From Taudactylus pleione (Eukaryota; Chordata; Amphibia; Anura; Myobatrachidae): a stretch of 64,000 nt of DNA. The position numbers and the translations under genes were made by a program. Shown here piece after piece: positions 21,487-32,690 of this stretch. Within the stretch, counting starts at the first letter, position 1; each line of letters opens with the position of its first letter. Below the pieces are notes generated by a model. The model ran no database searches. It saw nothing but the letters and a program-made list of their open reading frames with translations, and had not been told where the DNA came from. The DNA lies in contig JAUIMM010000126.1 of NCBI GenBank assembly GCA_031769625.1, positions 9,058,501-9,122,500 on the forward strand, in the 5' to 3' direction.

Positions 21487-23068
21487 GTTCACTCCTGATG
21501 ACCGAAGCAGAGCGATCATGACGGACATGAGTTTGGTGAATATGCGGGGAGCCGAGGATAACCCGAACGGCAATGCCCGAAACTGGTAATGATCTTTCAA
21601 TATGGCAAAACGCAGAAAAGCTTGGTGTGGTTCCCAAACGGGAACATGGAGATAAGCAACCTTGATATCCAGGGATAATAGGAACTCCCCTGGTTCCAAG
21701 CTCGCAATGACAGACTGCAGAGATTCCATTTTGAAACGATACATCTTCAGATAAAGGCTTAAGGACTTGAGGTTTAAGATGGGTCTGACCGAACCATCCG
21801 GTTTGGGCACTACAAACAGGTTTGAGTAAAACCCCATACCTCGCTGATACTCGGGAACCGGAACTAGCACAGAAGACACTACTAGAGACCTGATCGCCTC
21901 CTGTAGAACTCTGGCCTTGGCTACGTGCAACCGTGTGTGGACGACCTCTATCTCTGCCGCCTCTCGGTTGCGTGGGAGCACCTCTAGCTCTACCACGAAA
22001 GGAATGAGGCGCTGGAAAGGAATGAAACGAAGGTCCAGTATAAAGTCTTCTGTGAACCGGAGCAGTAGACGGGAGGAAAGAGGACTTACCCCCCCCCCCC
22101 ATGGCCTGGGATATCCACCTGTCCAATTCCGGGCCAAAAAGCGTGTCACCCGTGAATGGTAAACCCTCAACAGCATGCCTGGACTCTGCGTCCGCCTGCC
22201 AAGCACGCAACCACAGAGCTCTGCGCCCTGAAATAGCAGATGCAGATATGGGAGCACTAATCTGACTAATATCCTTAGACGCTACTCCCAGGTAAACTGC
22301 AGACTCATGGATGTGTTCTGCTAGTAGCCGTAATTCTGCTCTGGAAATACCCGAGTCCAAACCTGTAATCAAATGGTCAGCCCAGCAAACGACGGCCTTG
22401 TTAACCCAGGCGGTAACAAGGGTAGGTCTAAGTTGAGCTCCTGCTGCGGTATATATAGATCTTAGTGTTTTATCCAACTTACGATCCGAAGGGTCCTTTA
22501 AAACAGTAGCTCCCGGCACCGGAAGTGCTGTTTTCTTAGAAAGACGGGAAACAGATGCATCTACAGGAGAAGGTGTTTCCCACTTCTCCATCACAGATGA
22601 TGGAAAAGGGCAGCTAGACGGAAACCTACGTGGAATTTGGAACCGCTTATCCGGCTGTTTCCAGGCTACTGATAACTGCTGTTGAAGTTGTTGTGAGAAC
22701 GGAAAAACAGTCGAACTCTTAGGTTGTTTGTGAAATAGTTCACACTCCTGGGATGCAGTAACTATCTCCTCAGGCAAATTAAGGACCTTTCTGACTGCCA
22801 AAATTAAAGATTCCACCCCGGGGGACGCAGACTCTAACTCCTGAGGGGTTTCTTGTAAAACTTCCTCCACACCCTCTTCGGTATCCTCTGTGGCGAGGAA
22901 TTCTTCGTCCGACTCTTCTGACTGGAGAACAGTCGTTAGAGTACGCTTTTGTGACTTTTTTTTTTTTGGTAGTAAGTGGAGGGTGCAGGCACAGCTGTAC
23001 CAATCACCCGAACCAGGGTGTCTAGAGACTTGGTTAACCAAGCTACCCAGGGAGGTTGAGACCTGCAC
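21487..23068 (-). pseudogene. DIRS 1 gag and reverse transcriptase 5' part
   Basis: Gag frame (23068 to about 22090): acidic stretch EESDEEFLATEDTEEGVEEV, then KQPDKRFQIPRRFPSSCPFP, ATVLKDPSDRKLDKTLRSIY and RRALWLRAWQADAESRHAVE, in the same order as the gag remains at 48572-49444. Reverse transcriptase frame (22200-21487): FVVPKPDGSVRPILNLKSLS, LLSLDIKVAYLHVPV (first catalytic Asp kept; the usual DAY Asp is Val) and FRALPFGLSSAPRIFTKLMS. The gag frame has no clear ATG at its left limit. Confidence 0.8.
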
Positions 23069-25975
23069 GCTTCAGCCAACTCCGATTAAGTCTGACATAA
23101 CTCCTACCATTTCAGTGGCCCATGGCGGAGCAGGAGAGTTAGTAATCGCCATCTGTGGATCCATTGTTATACAAGCATCACATAACGTGGACCCAGTGGC
23201 ATGTGGCTTGGTCTGTTTGTTGTTACACTTGGAACAGACAAACAGCCTTTGAGAAGCCTTGGTTCTGTTGGCATGGTACACACAGTCACCCAGAGATACA
23301 CAGCATAAAACAGAAAAGACACAGACAAGATAAAACAAGAAGGCTGTGGGACACAGAGGAGGAGAAACCCCCCTCCCACAAATCAGATTCCCCTGCACTT
23401 ACACCCCAGTTTCTTACAGCCTCTTTACCAGGGATGTAATCAGGGGATGTACATGTCCTGCAGCACAGGAATGGCAGCAGAGGAATCCAGCCTTCTGTTT
23501 CTTACACTGCAATCTCCTGTATAGAGATGCAGTATGAGCTGCTGTGTATGAAAGAGCGGTAGCCCCGCTGTTATACAGCCGCTTGCCGCTGGAGGAGAGA
23601 GACCCTCGCTGCCCTTAAGCTCTGCCCCCTTCTTTATGCCCTAAAGGGCTATACAACATGGCAGTGGCCATTACCCTCCCCCCGCGCGCCGCACCATGTG
23701 TACATCGTTAGAGCAGGCGCCGCGCCGTAGAGCGCTTAATAACCTGCCTCCCACACTGTAACAGCGGGGAGAGAGAGAGACGAGTGCCGCGCTGTAGCGC
23801 ACTTCATAAGCAGCCCAGCGTCTCATGTAATAGCGGAAGGAGGGAGAGCAGGGAGCCGCGTGTAGTGCTCTGCCTTAGCTGCCCAGCACACTAAGTTCTG
23901 TAATAACGCTGGGCAGCGGCAGGAGCGGGAGCCGGGGGATGCGCAGGTGGTTACTCAGTGCGTGGTCCCCGATGGAGTCTCTCTGTAGCTTCAGCACTTC
24001 TCTTCTTCCTGTTGAGAATGTGCTGTGGCGGTAAGGAGCTGTCAGTGCTTTTTAGATAAGCGCTGTGCACTCCTTCCTGCCTCCTATAAGGACAGGGCGC
24101 CAGGTACCCGGACCCACCTTTAGAGAGGTGGCGAAGGGTACCCAAAAGTGTCAAAAGATTTATAAAATAAAAAACCTAAATAAATAAAATATGTGTGTTG
24201 CTGGAGCACACGGATTATGACCAGCTCCTAGTAGGCACATTTTCTAAACTGAGGGCTGATGGGGCATAGAGGGGGAGGAGCTTCACACTTCTAAATTAAT
24301 TAAAGTGCCGGCACCAGTTATCCACGCCTCTATACCCCAGCGTAAGCACCTCCAGTGTCCCCTAGTGGATGAAAGAGAAACTTTAATAACCCTGCGGCTC
24401 CCACCATTGACTACAATGGAGGGAGCCGTTCATTGGCTGAGAGACGGGGATGGCCTCTCTCAGCCAATGAACGCTTAGCAGCGGGGTTTCCATAGTGATA
24501 CCCCGCCGCTAAGCTCTCATTCGGGAAGTACCGTTCTATAGAACGGTACTAAGTTCGTGGATCGGGTTTTCGTGTTTTTTTTTTGCCAAGTCCGGGGATG
24601 CCTACTTTGGAACGAAGAGGACAGAACCTTGCATAGGAGATGGTGAGTATGTTTTTTTTTCACAGGTCCCCTATGGATACTTTACGGGACAAGTGGACCG
24701 ATGCTACAGGGTTACATAGGTGAGTATGTGTACATGTGTGTGTGTATGTTTAATACACTTATACGGTCACGGTGTGTGTGTCCTGTGTCTTTTTTAAACA
24801 TTTTTTTACAGGTGAACTACTGGTACTAGTGGGCCCTTAATGCCCTGCATGCTGGTACTTGTGGCATCAGCCCCCCGCTAGAAAAAGTACAGTGCTGGTC
24901 CTGGAACATACAGGGGAACCCTACTCCATTTTTTCCCCCTGTATTTCCAGAACCAGGACCGGATCAGAGCCCAGAGCTGGTTGCGCAGAGTACGGGGTAC
25001 CCCTACGTCATTTGTCCCCCGTATTTTGGCAACCAGCGCTGGTTCTGACTATCCCGGTGCTGGTTGTGCTTAAGTACAGGGGAACCCTACGTCGTTTGTC
25101 CCCTGTATTTAAGCACACCCAGCACTGGGTCACTAATGCCCGGGGCTGGTGGCATGCCATTTTTTTATTTTTTTACACAGGTTTTTTTTTTACCACAGCA
25201 GCACAGACGGGTCTCACGGACTCGTCAGTGCTCTGTGTCAATGACACAGATGCAAGTAGCACTGATCTCCTGGTTCCTGCGTGCATCTGTGTCATTGAAA
25301 TACACAGCAGCACAGACGGGTCTCACTGACCTGTCCGTGCACTGTGTCAATCACACAGATGCATATAGCACGAATCTCCCAGGTCCCTGCTACATGCAAA
25401 TGGGCACCATAACGCTGATTGGCTTCCTGTCTGCCACTGCAGTGCCACTCCTAGATGGGCCACGTGTTTGTGCCGCCCATCCAGCTACCTCGGTGCAACC
25501 TTTTGGCCTAAAAACAATATTGTGAGGTGTGAGGTGTTCAGAATAGACTGGAAATGAGTGGAAATTAATGTTATTGGGGTTATTAATAGCGTAGGAACAA
25601 AAAAAGGCCCATTTTATATGATTTTAGCGTTTTTTTAAATTTTTTAAGAAAAAATCCAGATCCAAAACACAAAACCCAGAACCCAAAACACGGAAGGGTG
25701 GTTTTGGCAAAACCAATCCAGATCTAAAACACGAAGAAAGATCCATATCCAAAACACAAAACACGAAAAAGTGGCCGGTGCATACCCCTAATTGTAAGCA
25801 AAAAAGACACTCAGTGCAGCCGAGTCGCACGGGACCTCGGGCTGTTTGACGAAACTGAAGCCACAGTGTATGAGGACACATCTGTAAATGAAGATACCCA
25901 TGTTGTTAGACTGCAGTACATCATTGCATTGTTTATGGATTATGGGAGAACAGATAGATTCATATCAAAGACATA

Positions 25976-26519
25976 GGGCCTGATTCATCAAGGAACGCAG
26001 TTGCTAATATGCACTCAACCGGTCAATTGTTATGTTCTGCGCATGTGCATGCATCGAAGGGCAAGTGCACGAACTAGCAATTGCGATGGGAACTGCGATT
26101 GCAGAGGCTACGCAGACCCAGAGCAGAATGATTGACAGGAAGTGCCATTTGTGGGTGGTGACGGGGGGGTGGGGGGTTGGTCGGGCGAACACAAGCGTGC
26201 CAGTGCGTTGCAATGCCGTTGCAGGGGTGTGCATAAATTATCCACTGTGTAGCCATAAGCAGCCATAGCACTGATAGCGTGCGTGGCTGTTAGCAATTTC
26301 TGAGTAAGATCAGGGCTTGTGCAAGTGTGCATATGGGTCCGATGTTACTGATTGTTTTGCTATGTTGCCCTAGTACACGGATGTGAGTAAGGGGGAAATG
26401 GGTGTCTGGCTGCGTTCGCAATGCGCAATGTGAATGCAAACATTTAAATAGCACCGCTGATATTAGCAACTTTGGTACGTGCGTATAAGCAGGATTACGA
26501 TTCATAGTGAATCAGGCCC
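25976..26519. mobile_element. Harbinger-type MITE F, 544 bp
   Basis: Ends GGGCCTGATTCA and TGAATCAGGCCC with target duplication ATA (25973-25975, 26520-26522). The terminus is that of the multi-hairpin family but the interior is unrelated: less GC-rich, with long-range pairing such as GCGCATGTGCATGC. Non-coding. Confidence 0.85.
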
Positions 26520-26861
26520 ATAGTTATCTCCTGGTTAAAGTTCACTTACAAGAATGATTAACTGCATTCACTAGGAGGATCCAAATACTGTACTTAAACT
26601 CTCTCTTATTACTATTCAAACATCTACCATTACATTCCAGTGAATCTTGTCTGTTAGATAACTGCAAAAAAATCCTATATGGTGGATCCTTGGTTTTCAT
26701 GCAGAAAATCCAGATAAGCTTCAAAAATATTAAAATTTTTGGTACGCATGCATGCAGTTTAGCTCTTGGATATAAACCTATTTTTCATTTGTTAAACTAC
26801 TACACTAGCAGTTGACCTTTCCTTTTGATCCTTTAAAAGAGAAATCTTATTTACAGAGTAT

Positions 26862-27410
26862 GGCCCTGATTCAGACCCACTCGCGAGCGGCTGTCCGCTC
26901 GCAAGTGGGTCGATGTTCTGCACTGAGCATGCGCACGACGGAGGGAGCTCCGTCGTGCGCATGCGCCAGACGCAACGAGCGAAGGAAAGTCCTTAGCTCG
27001 TTGTGTCTGATCAAAGGGGGCGTGCTGTCGATGTTGATTGACAGCACGCCCCCTTTGGTGGGCGTGCCGGGGGCGTGCCTCCCTGATGGGGGCGTTCCCA
27101 CGGGAACGCCTCCCGTCAGAAGCCGGCCCACTGACATCACTAGTGATGTCAGTGGGAGTGATTTTGGCTCTGATAGAGCCAAAATCACTCCGGAGCTTGC
27201 GGTTGAAAACCTCAACCGCAGGCTCCGGCTCGCAGTTTCGATGGTCGCGATGGTCACGACCATCGCGGCCATCAAAATGCACGCTTGTATAGGCTGTGGG
27301 TGGTGACCCACAGCTATACGAGCGTCCAGGAGGACGCTCCATTTTTATGGAGGGCGGCCCTCATTCAGAGCGTGCGCTCTGCTCAGAGCGTACGGCTCTG
27401 AATGAGGGCC
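26862..27410. mobile_element. Multi-hairpin Harbinger MITE, copy C
   Basis: Ends GGCCCTGATTCAG and CTGAATGAGGGCC. Same hairpin order as copy A. Flanks are TAT and AAT, so the duplication is imperfect. The ~27000 hairpin (AACGAGCGAAGGA paired with TCCTTAGCTCGTT) is nearly perfect here. Confidence 0.88.
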
Positions 27411-27536
27411 AATGACTTTATGATCAGAATCCCTTTGTGTATCCATTGTCTGTATATTCTTGTCAGCATAAGGCATGTTAGAAACTCTCAATATCTTGTG
27501 TTCTGTACAGTATATATTTATGCTCATAGAGACATA

Positions 27537-28018
27537 GGGCCTGATTCAGAGAAACACGCTATGCCTATGTTTTTGCTTTTCAGCACTTATCGGTAAACTG
27601 CAAATGTGTCTAAGTTGCACTGCAGATACTCTAAAGTAGTTTAGCAGAATTGCTCGCTGCGACTTTTTACTCGCCGTGTGATTGACAGGCCATCAGTGTT
27701 TGGTGGGTGGTAATGTGGAGCGGCGGCAAAAAACACAGACTCGTCATGACCGTTTGCAGGGCGTGTCGTTGCCTGCTGCTGTGATCCCATACGCAGGAAA
27801 CATGGCACTGGAGTCTCACTTTCCACCGCTATTCTACAGGACCAAAGACTTACTCAGGAGTGCGAGGAGTGTACGTCTATTACCAATGCGGCGTCTGTGT
27901 ATGCAGCTGCTGCAACTTGTTCCATAGATGCTTAGATATGCCAAGCCGCAGGTGGGCGTCTCAATACATATTTTGCATAGCAGCTGTGACCATTCGCTTA
28001 TAACTCTGAATCAGGCCC
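27537..28018. mobile_element. Harbinger-type MITE G, 482 bp
   Basis: Ends GGGCCTGATTCAGAG and CTCTGAATCAGGCCC with exact target duplication ATA (27534-27536, 28019-28021). The interior differs from copies A-E and from F. Non-coding. Confidence 0.85.
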
Positions 28019-28177
28019 ATAGACAATATATTCTTATCACATTGGTGCACTCATGGGGGGGATCAGAGTGCCCAGAAACTATAACATTGGAGAAAATAAG
28101 TTTGTCAGGTCAGCGTATTTTTGATTGACCCTAGAAACAAAGATTATTACTTTTACTTCCCCAATTTGTCTGACATT

Positions 28178-28722
28178 GGGCCTGATTCAGACCCACTCGC
28201 GAGCGGCTGTCCGCTCGCAAGTGGGTCGATGTTATGCACTGAGCATGCGCACGACGGAGGGAGCTCCGTCGTGCGCATGCGCCAGACGCGACGAGCGAAG
28301 GAAAGTCCTTCGCTCGTTGTGTCCGATCAAAGGGGGCGTGCTGTCAATGTTGATTGACAGCACGCCCCCTTTGGTGGGCGTGCCTCCCTGACGGGGGCGT
28401 TCCCACGGGAACGCCTCCCGTCAGAAGTGATGTCAGTGACGCCTCCCGTCACTAGTGATGTCAGTGGGAGTGATTTTGGCTCTGATAGAGCCAAAATCAC
28501 TCCGGAGCTTGCGGTTGAAAACCTCAACCGCAGGCTCCGGCTCGCAATTTCGATGGTCGCGATGGTCTCGACCATCGCGGCCATCACAAAGCACGCTCGT
28601 ATAGCCTGTGGGTGGTGACCCACAGCTATACGAGCGTCCAGGAGGACGCTCCATGAAAATGGAGCCCGGCCCTCATTCAGAGCGTGCGCTCTGCTCAGAG
28701 CCTACGGCTCTGAATGAGGGCC
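28178..28722. mobile_element. Multi-hairpin Harbinger MITE, copy D
   Basis: Ends GGGCCTGATTCAG and CTGAATGAGGGCC with target duplication ATT (28175-28177, 28723-28725). Very similar to copy C. It has a local rearrangement near 28415-28465, where CCTCCCGTCA and GTGATGTCAGTG are partly repeated. Confidence 0.88.
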
Positions 28723-28725
28723 ATT

Positions 28726-30153
28726 ATTCATAATGCAAGGGATTGATGTATATATTCTGCATCCAAGCACTCAGCATTATAGCACATTACACGAACAATG
28801 GGGTGGGAGTACTCGACTTTTCAACACCACGGCTTGTCAGCATTTAAAAGGGTATTAATATTTAATATGAAACACTCCTGGTTTTACAATTAATATTACT
28901 GCCCTTTTAAATACAGCTGCCAAAAGCCCTTAGTTTTGATACCGTAAAATAATGTTTTACTTGCTTTTTAAAGTTACATAATACACTTGCCATACATCCC
29001 TACTCACCCTTACAGTACACAAATGCTCAACATTGAAGGCAGTCACAAATACATTTTCACTATGGAAATAGAGCAACAAACAACACTAATAACAGAAAAT
29101 ATTTATAAGCAGAAGAATGGGCAGAAATCCCCTTGGAAACTGTTTTCTCATAGTGCATGTTAATCTCCAAGGTAAAAAAACAACTTCTTAAAATCCAAAA
29201 ATAATCTAATTGGAGCAGATCCAAAAATAATCTTATAGGACAGTGTAGCGGCAATTTGTTTCTTCACATTGTCAGAAAATACTGTAGATCATTATCTGAA
29301 TGCAAGGATGGTATGTGAACCCTGATAGGGTCAAGAATCAAAGCAAATTAGTACATGTTATGACTAAAAACAATTTAATGGGCAGTTTATGGCAACGCTG
29401 GTAATAAAACCTGTAGACTTTGACATTGTTCAAGAAGAGTTTTGAAATAAATAAACAAAACTATGTTTGTTTCCATCAAATATTTACATTACTAAAATAT
29501 AGACCCTAGCAAGATGTGTGAATTCACTTGCACAACTGGGGCCTCATTTGGAGTTGGTAATACAAACAATTGTGGAGTAAATACACGTATCTCTATACTG
29601 CACATATTCATCTAACTACGCTCGTATCTCGAATTGTGCGTAATGCATACCCTTACATCTGGAACAGCAGGACGAGGCATATAATCATATATCGGAGTAG
29701 AGAAAGGACGTATTCTCGTAAGTGTAATGGTGTCGCTATCCCAGATACCTTTTGCATAAAGATATGTGGTGGTGGTGATGATGATGATCATGATGAAACC
29801 TTCTACGCTATCTAGCCACTTATGATTGACTGGCTGCATAATGATCCTTCTAGCCGATAGTACTTACTTCATTAGAGCTGCATCTAGATTAAGAAATGTT
29901 GCAGCTTTATGTTAGGATTACTTTTTAATAGACGACCCCCATTTGTATTTGTTTCAATTTTAGATGTAAAATGTGGCTTTTGCATTTATTGATAACAGTG
30001 TCAAGGCAAAGTTCTTGCCAGTGTACTATATATGACAGTTCATGCTCACTTTTTTATTACAAACACTGTCAAGCCACATATGTCTACGATAATGTTGGGT
30101 GTTAGTAGACAAAATTGTTTGCATGTTGTTGGCCTAACTCAGACATTTAATTG
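28726..30153. other. No gene seen; possible MITE edge at 29539
   Basis: AT-rich. GGGGCCTCATTTGGAGTTGG at 29539 and the complement of GGGTCTCATTTACCGTCTGA near 30536 could be ends of a 1-kb element enclosing the hAT palindrome at 30162; weak evidence only. Confidence 0.3.
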
Positions 30154-30161
30154 TTATGGAG

Positions 30162-30417
30162 TAGGGATGTGCAGGCTCGGATAGGTTCGAGTTTGCACGT
30201 GGAGTTCGGATTTTTCCCTCCAAAAAAACGGAACTCAGAACGAGGCAAAACGTCATCTTACATGGACGAACATCATCATTCCTGGACAAAAGACCAGGAA
30301 TGATGATGTTCGTCCATGTAAGATGACGTTTTGCCTCGTTTTGAGTTCCGTTTTTTTGGAGGGAAAAATCCGAACTCCACGTGCAAACTCGAACCTATCC
30401 GAGCCTGCACATCCCTA
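30162..30417. mobile_element. Near-perfect palindromic hAT MITE
   Basis: A 256-bp foldback starting TAGGGATGTGCAGGCTCGGA and ending in its complement. Arms of about 120 bp differ at only a few positions. Exact 8-bp target duplication TTATGGAG (30154-30161, 30418-30425). The terminus resembles that of the large foldback element at 16850. Non-coding. Confidence 0.92.
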
Positions 30418-30734
30418 TTATGGAGTCAAATATTGAGATATCTGCAACTTATACAGGAAATAACACTTTTTGTAGCAGAATCTTTACGCATACTTTCATA
30501 GCGCAAAATGCATCAGATTCAGACGGTAAATGAGACCCACACTGTGTACAATAAACAGTACTCAACTGCAACTCATGTCAATCTTTTTGTGTTTAGACCA
30601 ACCCATGCTGCATGTCAAACCCTTCATTTTATTAACATTTCTTGGTTCCCTCCCTGAGCAAACAGGGATCGTCCCAGCTATAGCTAGATAGATCGAAGAT
30701 ATACAGCAATGACCAACAGTATAGTGTGATGTAC

Positions 30735-30850
30735 AGATCCCAATTATATTTATTTATTACCAGTTATTTCTATAGCGCACACATATTCCGCAGAGCTTTA
30801 CAGAGAATACTTGGCCATTCACATCAATGGAGCTTACAATTATATATCAA
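30735..30850. repeat. Dispersed vertebrate repeat fragment
   Basis: Contains TTTCTATAGCGCACACATAT, CCGCAGAGCTTTACAGAG and CAATGGAGCTTACAAT, a sequence common as a dispersed repeat in amphibian and fish genomes. I recognise the pattern but cannot assign a family name. Confidence 0.5.
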
Positions 30851-31289
30851 TCTAGTTATGCTGTCTCTATGGGGATGAACAGTGTAAATGGCTTGTAAGT
30901 TATCGAAATTCAATTCACAGATAACAGAAAGCTACCGATGCCTGACAGTAGATAAGGTCCGAGTTTGTAGAGAGATGTTTAAATGCTTGGTTTACTCATG
31001 ATTAATACTTCTATTTAGTGCTTGATTGACAGGAACTGGGTGTAGGGTTCAGTTTCTAGGATTGCTTATGGTGGTATTACAATTTAGATAAATAGCCTTA
31101 ATTGAGGAGGTTACTTTCTCTTTCCTTTGGATATTCCCTGTCCATCCTGTCGTCCCCCCCCAAAATTTTTTATCGTGTAACCATGTCCCAGCAGTGCTCA
31201 ACCATTCCCCTGTCACCGACTCGCAGTCTATCTTGTCCCTTTTAATAATTTAATAGTTACTATTTTACTTTAGACTCTTTTTAGTCAGT

Positions 31290-32690
31290 TGATCTTCAGC
31301 AGCAGAGGCTTTTGTTAGACCAAGCCCACCTACCTACACTCACGCAAGACCAACGCGGTATCTCTTGGACTCTGAAATCGCTGATCAAGAACTTCGAGAC
31401 ACTATTAAGACTTTACCTGCCCATAAGGCTCCGGATCCAGATGATTATTCGGGAGAGTACTACAAAATTCTCCAGGATAACCTTTCCCTGCTTCTTCTAG
31501 ACTTATTTTGAAACATACATAGTAATTCCCATTCCCTTCCTTTTTTTCATGCCTCTCACATGATTCTTTTACCTAAGCCGGAGAGGGACCCCGTTCTCCT
31601 AGGTTCATATCGCCCCATCACAATTCTGAATGTAGATTTTAAACTCCTCGCCAAAATTATGGATACTCGCTTACAACAAATTTTACCTTCCCTTTTAACT
31701 TAAAATCAATTGGGATTTGTGGCAGGTGGGAATATGGTTAAATGTATCCGTACAACTATAATTGCCTCCATCAAAGACCCCCATGCTCAGAACATGCTCA
31801 TTAGCCTCGATAAGCATAAGGCATTCGATACTATTCGTTGGCCCCACTTGTTTGAGGTTATAACTCAGAGAATTTGCCCCAGACTTTATCCAATTGCTTC
31901 GCTTCTTTGATCATTCCCCTTCCACATGTTGATTAATGGGCTACTTGGCACGCCCATGGAGCTAGGACAGGGCACCTGTCAAGGATGCCCTCTCTCCTCT
32001 CTTCTCTTTAATCTTGCTATAGACTCTTTGCTCCGCATTCTACAACAATGGTCTGATTATCAGGGGATTCGAATGGGCGCTCGCAGTGTTAAATTTACAG
32101 TCTATGTGAATGATATCCTGTTGTGCATTACAGACCCCCAACATACATTGCCTTTGATTTTGCACAAGTTCGGACAATATGGCGACATCTCTGGTTTGTA
32201 AATTAATGCAGACAAATTAAGGGGCGATGTTTGTTCACCCCACTATTACCACTCCCTCTTGGGGCTCATCCTTTTCATTCTCTTGGGCTCACATCTGGAA
32301 TATCTGGGCATTCTTTTACCTAAGAATCCTGCTCTACTATATAATAAGAATGTATATGGGATGATCAGACTTATTATTCAAGAACTGGAAACATTTGACC
32401 CTTTTGTATCTTGCTAGGTATGCCCTTATCAAGATGATGACCTTTCCCCCGGCTCCTTTATATGCTGCAGGCATTACCCATTCTCCTTACTACAAAGGAT
32501 ATTCAATGAATCAATAAGTATTTTTGGTAATTTCTTTGGCAGGGAGGTAGGGGCTCGTATCAGTCTAAGGAAACTATATCAACCTAAATCTAATGGGGGA
32601 GTACATTTTCCAAATATTCTTGTCTATAATCATTCTTTCCTCTGCAACTGTATCAGCACACCCTCACAGTATATGTGATAATGCCCCATT
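31290..32690 (+). pseudogene. L1-type LINE reverse transcriptase, 5'-truncated and decayed
   Basis: Successive fragments: LPAHKAPDPDDYSGEYYKIL, SYRPITILNVDFKLLAKIMD, QLGFVAGGNM, LISLDKHKAFDTIRWPHLFE (motif A Asp present), MELGQGTCQGCPLSSLLFNL and FTVYVNDILLCI. The last is the FADD motif with its first Asp changed to Asn. Stops occur near 31508, 31700 and 32199 and a frameshift near 31880. The order and motifs match the L1/Tx1 group of non-LTR elements. Further weak homology runs to about 32.6 kb. Confidence 0.85.

Larger units (their letters stand above)
18355..24380 (-). mobile_element. DIRS retrotransposon 1, decayed
   Basis: Inverted terminal repeats: left 18355-18530 and right 24238-24380, sharing GGGGACACTGGAGGTGCTTA (inverted as TAAGCACCTCCAGTGTCCCC) and CTCCTCCCCCTCTATGCCCC. 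An internal complementary region at 18640-18735 joins complements of both outer ends, the hallmark of DIRS elements, which replicate through circles and integrate with a tyrosine recombinase. Gag, reverse transcriptase/RNase H/methyltransferase-like and recombinase remnants lie on the minus strand. The internal ~1.1 kb at 23069-24237 is non-coding leader. Confidence 0.88.
16850..25790. mobile_element. Large foldback hAT-like element with DIRS at its centre
   Basis: Two arms in inverted orientation flank the DIRS element. The left arm (about 17080-18350) and the right arm (about 24383-25350) match in inverse over blocks such as ATGGTGGGAACC/GGCTCCCACCAT, ATAGAACGGTAC, GGGCCCACTAGTACCAG and CCTGTATTTCCAGAACC. 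Outer ends are TAGGGATGACCGG (16850) and CCGGTGCATACCCCTA (25790), less alike than the arms. Flanks ATTTTAAG (16842-16849) and ATTGTAAG (25791-25798) agree at 7 of 8 positions, a hAT-type duplication. No transposase was found. The DIRS element (18355-24380) accounts for the middle 6 kb. Confidence 0.65.
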
